A stretch of 27,711 bases of DNA, from IMG/VR virus record IMGVR_UViG_3300025369_000049, positions 1 to 27,711 of that record; one strand, 5' to 3'. Under the pieces are notes generated by a model. The model was not told the DNA's origin. It worked only from the letters and a program-made list of their open reading frames with translations, and ran no database searches. The first letter of the stretch is position 1. Every line of letters begins with the position of its first letter. Of the stretch, positions 23,168 to 27,711 are shown piece by piece. The stretch is from a virus. Position numbers and translations under genes: made by a program.

Positions 23168-25831
23168 TTATACGGGAAGGTATTTTGATGCGTTAGTATT
23201 TGTCGCAACGGCATCTCTACCGGTTGTTTTGCGACGGGCATTTTGAATGCGGTCCATCATTTTGTATAGTTGACGAGCGCCTGCTTCAGTTGATCCATTG
23301 CCTAATTCAGAAACGATCCGAGCAGGAACCACAAACTCACCATCAGCAAGGCGAGCAGGCTCAGGGTCGTGAGCGCCAATAGTAGCAGGGATTGAATCCG
23401 AGACGCCATCACCCGGACCCCGAAGCAAACGTCCACCATCTGAGTACCCTCCTAAATGACCAACAGACATTCCGCCAGCTGCAAGACCCATCAATCCTCC
23501 GGTAGCGCCAGATGTTGTGTCACCAGATGAACTGGAATTGCTAGCACCACTTGCGGTACTACCAACCAAAGTTCCGTCGGCATTGTATTTTTTACCATCC
23601 GAGCCAGTAAAAGTGCCATCCCCATTGGGGTACGCCATTACACCGCCGGGCAAAGACTTGTATCCCAAAACAGCTAAAGCGTTGGGATTGGTCAAGCCTG
23701 TTTGTGGAACACCCAAATAATCTTTGGTTGCACTGAACGCGGGGTCATAATTAGGATTAGTTATGTATGTGTGCGTTGTTGGATCGTATATCTGAGGCGT
23801 ATTGACCATGTATTGCGGGCTTAATTTTTGACCCATCAATTGTGCGTAAGGAACCGACACCTGCCCTGTTGGCGTAGTTGGCAACGGGTTCCAAGGCGAC
23901 TTGCCCATCAAGTAGTCATATGCAGCTTTAGAGCCACCGGTTAGGGTGTTGTTGGCCGCATTGAACTCATCCATATTTTTGTATGTTGGGATGGTGTAGC
24001 CTGTACTACCACCGCCAGCTGTATAAGCGTTGTTTACTTCGCTCATGCCTGAGAAACCGCCATAAGGGCGTCCGGGGACATCAGGTGTCACAGTTGTTGT
24101 ACCGTTGGGGTTGTACGTCAAATCGCCCGGATTATTTATATTTCCGTATGGGTTTTTTGTCCCTGCGGGTGCGTTGGTCTGTGGGTTGGTTGGAAGAATT
24201 GTAGATGTTTGGGGTCCGCCACCGCCACCGCCACCGCCACCTCCCGGTGTGTTAATAACATTGGTAATTGTTTTTGTTTGCGGTACTGTTGAAAACTTAC
24301 CTTTAGGATCAACTTGGTTGTATAAGGCCTGAATAGCATCTGGCGTCATGCCCAATGCATTTGCCATTGCAGTAGGATTAACATTCCAGTTATCCATTTC
24401 ATTGGCAATTTGGGTGTTTGCTGTGATGCTATTTGATGTGCCAGAAGGAACGCCAGCAGCCATTTGAGCGGCGTAAACAGCGTTTTTAATATCTGTTGTT
24501 GCGCCTTTTGTTCCCAGTTGAGCATCAAAAGAAGATACGTTTGGTTGAGTTGGACTTGCTAAACTTTGCGCTGAATATGGGTTAATTCCAGAAGCAAGGA
24601 ACTTCTGCACAGCAGCAGGGTCAGCATTTGTTGCTTGCTCGGCAGCTGCTAAAGCTGCGGGGTTACTTGTATCAATACCTTGTTGTTGAATATATTGCGC
24701 CATTTGCTGGTCGGAATAATTTGTATAAGCGGGCGCTAAAGCGGCAACACCGGCAGGAGCTCCAGCTCCAACAGCGGGCCCAGCTCCAACATTTGCGGCT
24801 TCTTGCGCTGCTATTTGAGCGCCTTGTCCTCCCGGTTGGAAAAAAGAAGCACTAATTTGTGGAGCCGCTGGAGCACTTTGCGAAGCCAAAGCGGCTTGTA
24901 CTTGAGCATCTGATACACCGTACTGTTGTTCAGCGGCTGTAAGAGCATCTCCAGATAAGTTATTGCTGGTAACGTAGTTTGCAATCTGTTCGTTTGTATA
25001 CGCAGGTGCAGCAGCCGCAACATCGCCACCATCGTCGTAATGATGCACGCCACCACCTTGAGCCAAAGCAACAAGACCGCCAGTAGCGGCAGCGGGAGCC
25101 ATTCCTTGATGTGTATATCCACCCATAGGCGAATAGCTGCTGTACCTAATGAACTGCGTGTTAGGTGTATTAGGCATATTTAGCTTTTGCGGTTGAGCGG
25201 CCGCCTTTAAAAGACCAATACCGCCCGCTCCGATTGCGGCTTGCTCGTACCAAGGCAAACCCGTGAATTTATCAAATAAACTTTTACCAGTACTTGAGGC
25301 TCCAGCTGTACTAGCTGCGCCTGGCATTGGGGTTGTTGGTTGAACTGTACCTGGTAGGCTTGCTGCATTTGCTTGTGCGCCAGTCATCACTTGCGTAGGC
25401 GCTTCGGTCATAGAAGGAGTGGGAGCTTTACCAACAGGAGCTTCTTCAATCTCCTGATAATTACCGGCGCTTGAAGCACCAGCCGCAACATTTGAACTTC
25501 CAATTCCAGAACTGTAATTTCCCATCCCCAAGCCTTCGCCAAGACTTGCGCCTCCATACCCTGCCATACCCGCCATCAAACCTTGAGCCAAATTTCCTGA
25601 AGCAAGACCTGCAATTCCACCAGTCACAAGCGCTGCGTTTCCTGCCGCTCCTAATCCAGCATCAAATAACCCGCCACTGCCAACAAGCTCACCAGCTCCA
25701 CCAGTAAAATAATCCAAAGCCGCAGCTGCCGCCATATCTACCAATGGATTTTTGGTGGCGTTGGCAATGCCTTTTCCAAGGTCATGAATGCCGCCGGATA
25801 TATTTGCTATTGGGTTTGAAAAGAAGCTCAT
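23168..25831 (-). CDS. Ala/Gly-rich virion protein with helical repeats, 887 residues
   Basis: A large structural protein. Residues about 30-105 are Gly/Ala-rich and hydrophobic with zipper-like spacing, suggesting membrane contact. Residues 251-269 (GGLVALAQGGGVHHYDDGG) carry a GG motif. Three degenerate helical repeats follow at about 277-316 (YTNEQIANYV...), 368-413 (YTNYSDQQMAQYI...) and 470-506. A ten-Gly linker (530-539) leads to an Asn/Gly/Thr-rich part. Near the C-terminus are RLLRGPGDGVSDSIPA and LADGEFVVPARIVSELGNGS, a strongly recognisable phage virion motif. ATG 25831 has GGAG upstream. By order it could be an ejected or tail-core protein; the exact role is unassigned. Confidence 0.75.
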   Translation of the reverse strand: MSFFSNPIANISGGIHDLGKGIANATKNPLVDMAAAAALDYFTGGAGELVGSGGLFDAGLGAAGNAALVTGGIAGLASGNLAQGLMAGMAGYGGASLGEGLGMGNYSSGIGSSNVAAGASSAGNYQEIEEAPVGKAPTPSMTEAPTQVMTGAQANAASLPGTVQPTTPMPGAASTAGASSTGKSLFDKFTGLPWYEQAAIGAGGIGLLKAAAQPQKLNMPNTPNTQFIRYSSYSPMGGYTHQGMAPAAATGGLVALAQGGGVHHYDDGGDVAAAAPAYTNEQIANYVTSNNLSGDALTAAEQQYGVSDAQVQAALASQSAPAAPQISASFFQPGGQGAQIAAQEAANVGAGPAVGAGAPAGVAALAPAYTNYSDQQMAQYIQQQGIDTSNPAALAAAEQATNADPAAVQKFLASGINPYSAQSLASPTQPNVSSFDAQLGTKGATTDIKNAVYAAQMAAGVPSGTSNSITANTQIANEMDNWNVNPTAMANALGMTPDAIQALYNQVDPKGKFSTVPQTKTITNVINTPGGGGGGGGGGPQTSTILPTNPQTNAPAGTKNPYGNINNPGDLTYNPNGTTTVTPDVPGRPYGGFSGMSEVNNAYTAGGGSTGYTIPTYKNMDEFNAANNTLTGGSKAAYDYLMGKSPWNPLPTTPTGQVSVPYAQLMGQKLSPQYMVNTPQIYDPTTHTYITNPNYDPAFSATKDYLGVPQTGLTNPNALAVLGYKSLPGGVMAYPNGDGTFTGSDGKKYNADGTLVGSTASGASNSSSSGDTTSGATGGLMGLAAGGMSVGHLGGYSDGGRLLRGPGDGVSDSIPATIGAHDPEPARLADGEFVVPARIVSELGNGSTEAGARQLYKMMDRIQNARRKTTGRDAVATNTNASKYLPV
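24216..24245. repeat. Hexanucleotide repeat encoding a Gly-10 linker
   Basis: Three perfect ACCGCC units (24221-24238), flanked by CCGCC and ACCTCC, encode ten consecutive glycines on the minus strand in the 887-residue virion protein. Such a run can change length by slippage in steps of two residues. Confidence 0.75.
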
Positions 25832-25863
25832 GCTTGCTCCAAGAATTTGTTTAAGTTTACCAT

Positions 25864-26190
25864 TTAGCCCACTTTCCAGCTAGTACCATTTGAGTACACA
25901 GGCACAGTATTTGAGCCCCCGCCAGTCACAGTTGCACCAAAAGTGGTGGTTGTTGAATCTGATACAAAAGTTCTAGTTCCAGCGTTCGTAGTTGATGCTG
26001 TTGGCAAAGTCGCTACTGTATAGATAGTAGTGTTTGTGATGTATGCGTTGGTCAATATGGTAAGCGCTGAATTTAACTGGTTAAAGAACAAACGTAAAAC
26101 GTTGGTCAGTTTATCGCCATATTGCGCATCATACTGAACCGGCGCAAGGGGCAAGTTTGGTGGGGCAGGATTGATTGGTTTGGTAGCCAT
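25864..26190 (-). CDS. Small virion protein with C-terminal beta module
   Basis: A 108-residue protein. ATG 26190 is preferred because AAGGTGAG stands five bases upstream; an in-frame GTG at 26199 would overlap the Shine-Dalgarno. The N-terminus is Pro-rich (KPINPAPPNLPLAPVQYD), followed by a helix (YGDKLTNVLRLFFNQLNSAL). The C-terminal about 45 residues, including VATLPTAS, AGTRTFVSDS, TTFGATVTGGG and VPVYSNGTSWKVG, form a Thr/Gly-rich beta module that I know as a recurrent ending of small phage structural and fibre-associated proteins. It overlaps nothing and lies 6 bases after the nozzle-like gene. Attachment to the tail or nozzle is a reasonable guess. Confidence 0.7.
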   Translation of the reverse strand: MATKPINPAPPNLPLAPVQYDAQYGDKLTNVLRLFFNQLNSALTILTNAYITNTTIYTVATLPTASTTNAGTRTFVSDSTTTTFGATVTGGGSNTVPVYSNGTSWKVG

Positions 26191-26195
26191 TATGC

Positions 26196-27710
26196 TCACC
26201 TTCTGCCGTCTGGTCTAGCATCAAATCGAGGAGCACCCAACTGCCAAGTCGTACCCAACTGGTTTGACTCCATCTTGAATACGAACTGTCGGCCTCTAAT
26301 GCGGGTATATACGTAGCCCGTGAATGTTTCAGGATTGCCATTGATGTTGACGCTGTACACTGAATTGGGCACAGATTGGCTAATACCAGAACCCGAATTG
26401 ATAAATGACGATATGGTCATTGTGGTGGTCGGACTAGAGGCAGTTGAGTTCTCAAATGTTAAATCCGGTAAGACCTTCGTGATAAATGCGAAGTGATCCC
26501 CAGTAGGGTCGGAGATGTCAAATTCAGAAGACGAAATGTAAGCATCAATAGGCGCAGGTGTGCCAGTCTCGTTGTCGTCTAAGCCGCTTTCTTGATTGAC
26601 CAAATAGCCGTTGTATGTGGCGCCAATAGGATTGGATTGGAGCGTGGTGTCTAGCCATGCAGTCCTGCCCATCGTGCCGTAATACCAAGTGTGTTCGATG
26701 TAGTTGTACACAACATAACTGTTAATTTGCGTGCCAGAGCCAGACACATAGAACCACCAGACTTCGTTAAAGCCCTCTACCGTACTGCAATAAACTTGTT
26801 CGTTTTGAACAGTGTTAATGTTTTGGAAAACATACCGACGTAAGTCGCAATTGAGCGTTTGTAGACGTCCATCGTACATATAGAACTTGTCAATACCCAT
26901 CCAATAGACCACGCCAGACGCCAGTGCGGCGGCATTTGGTCCAATGATGGAGATGTTCTCAGAGAGCAGTTGAACGCCCCAAACATAAGGAGGCCCAAGG
27001 TATTGCAATGAATAGATGGCCTGATCGGTAAGAACAACAATCTCTTGGCGGGTTTGAAGCGCCGTAACAATTTTTGAGCCGTGAGACAAGCGCACATCAC
27101 CCGCTTGGTTGGTAATGTCAGGATACCAGACCAAAGGATTTTGCTGGTCAGACCAGCGGATCAGCATAGGGTCGATCGTACTTGTGCCAAGCGCATTTGT
27201 ACCAAACACCAGCACAAAATTAGATGCGTCAGATACCTGTAAGTAGTTTTGGAACAGAGGCACATCGCCCAATAGCGATATTGATTGCGTGCCGGATTGC
27301 GTTCCAGTTGTGTTGATTGCGGCTCCGCCTTGAGTCAACGAGAGGTTGAAAGTCGTACCAGATACGTTGATAACGTAGTAAGTGGTATTCGTTGATAGGC
27401 CACTTGGCAAAGCGCCGGTTGTTCCAAGCTGGATTGAACTGTTATTTGGTAGATTGACCGATGATGTAATAACTGCGGGAGAGGCAATTGTAATGGTAAC
27501 AGTACCACCTGTGCTACTTAATAAAACGCCCGGATTGGTAAGTGTTGGGGCTGTCCAATAATAAATACCCCCGCCAGCAGGACCAAACAAAAGATTTTGG
27601 CCAAAGTTATAGGCATTCCAAATTTGCAAATTGTTTTTGGTTGATCCGCCAGTACCCCAAGGACCTGAACCCCAATAACTTGCTCCCCATCCTGTGAATG
27701 GAACTTGGTA
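26196..27710 (-). CDS. Tail-nozzle-like protein, 5' end cut by window edge
   Basis: The frame is open to the right edge; 504 residues are visible and the start is outside. A TTG at 27629 could be read as a start, but sequence before it (FTGWGASYWGSGPWGTGGS) is protein-like and continuous. The region of RWSDQQNPLVWYP, GDVRLSHGSKIVTALQTRQE and LTDQAIYSLQYLGPPYVWG, then NAAALASGVVYWMGIDKFYMYDG, repeats Trp/Tyr- and Gly-rich beta blades as in the beta-propeller nozzles of podovirus tails (T7 gp12 or P22 gp10 by analogy). A Thr/Gly-rich module at about 27276-27518 appears inserted near the N-terminus. The C-terminus (YVYTRIRGRQFVFKMES) also fits this family. Assignment is by motif memory, not by alignment. 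Confidence 0.6.
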   Translation of the reverse strand, partial: YQVPFTGWGASYWGSGPWGTGGSTKNNLQIWNAYNFGQNLLFGPAGGGIYYWTAPTLTNPGVLLSSTGGTVTITIASPAVITSSVNLPNNSSIQLGTTGALPSGLSTNTTYYVINVSGTTFNLSLTQGGAAINTTGTQSGTQSISLLGDVPLFQNYLQVSDASNFVLVFGTNALGTSTIDPMLIRWSDQQNPLVWYPDITNQAGDVRLSHGSKIVTALQTRQEIVVLTDQAIYSLQYLGPPYVWGVQLLSENISIIGPNAAALASGVVYWMGIDKFYMYDGRLQTLNCDLRRYVFQNINTVQNEQVYCSTVEGFNEVWWFYVSGSGTQINSYVVYNYIEHTWYYGTMGRTAWLDTTLQSNPIGATYNGYLVNQESGLDDNETGTPAPIDAYISSSEFDISDPTGDHFAFITKVLPDLTFENSTASSPTTTMTISSFINSGSGISQSVPNSVYSVNINGNPETFTGYVYTRIRGRQFVFKMESNQLGTTWQLGAPRFDARPDGRR

Positions 27711-27711
27711 G

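Noticed and set aside
24216-24245. ACCGCC repeats as a CRISPR or iteron array.
   Set aside because: They are contiguous hexamers in frame inside a coding gene and encode a glycine run.
27552-27629. TTG 27629 as the true start of the nozzle-like gene.
   Set aside because: The frame continues upstream to the window edge with protein-like Gly/Trp-rich sequence, and no ribosome site precedes the TTG.
1-27711. Lysogeny functions (integrase, attachment site, excisionase).
   Set aside because: None is visible; the two HTH proteins alone do not show a temperate lifestyle, and the rest of the genome is not in the window.

Overview
The window is part of a tailed double-stranded DNA phage genome (Caudoviricetes), most probably a podovirus-like phage of a Gram-negative, perhaps aquatic, bacterium. 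The phage assignment rests on a compact block of replication genes, Ala/Gly- and Gln-rich virion proteins, and a 3150-residue polyvalent protein. Host and habitat are inferred only from resemblance to phage families I know. I see no tRNA, rRNA, CRISPR array, insertion sequence, integrase, RNA polymerase, capsid, terminase or lysis gene. No stretch longer than about 125 bases lacks a gene.

Right-pointing arm (1-10733). The block opens with a truncated membrane protein and four small overlapping genes, including a helix-turn-helix (HTH) protein and a VRR-NUC nuclease. A family A DNA polymerase, a small HExxH metallopeptidase, a Cas4/RecB-like Fe-S nuclease, a small HNH protein and an SNF2-type helicase follow. 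A promoter-like gap then leads to a coiled-coil protein, a probable ssDNA-binding protein, a second HTH protein, a short protein with a possible clamp-binding tail, and a 981-residue primase-polymerase/DUF927 helicase. Together these form a replication and recombination module: primase-helicase, polymerase and SSB at the fork, with the helicase and three nucleases for recombination, resolution or host DNA breakdown. Many starts overlap the preceding stop, so translational coupling is likely. An identical 23-base leader including the start codon precedes two genes, and a near copy precedes a third.

Convergent junction (10734-10855). The two arms meet tail to tail over a gap holding several inverted repeats, one a 17-bp stem with a small bulge.

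Left-pointing arm (10856-27711, minus strand). Reading from the right edge there is a tail-nozzle-like protein cut by the window edge, a small virion protein with a beta-type C-terminal module, three low-complexity virion proteins of 887, 334 and 598 residues, and the 3150-residue protein. The order resembles T7 genes 12 to 16 (nozzle, then ejected internal proteins). The giant protein has an N-terminal virion-type domain, Gly/Ala hydrophobic segments, about 1800 residues of charged helix, an HEATH metallopeptidase motif and an LPD38-like C-terminal region. It probably enters the cell with the DNA.

Most notable points: the giant ejected peptidase-bearing protein; a replication gene set like that of many temperate siphophages joined to a podovirus-like arm; Leu at the Pol I 762 position; the repeated translation leader; and the hairpins at the convergent junction.
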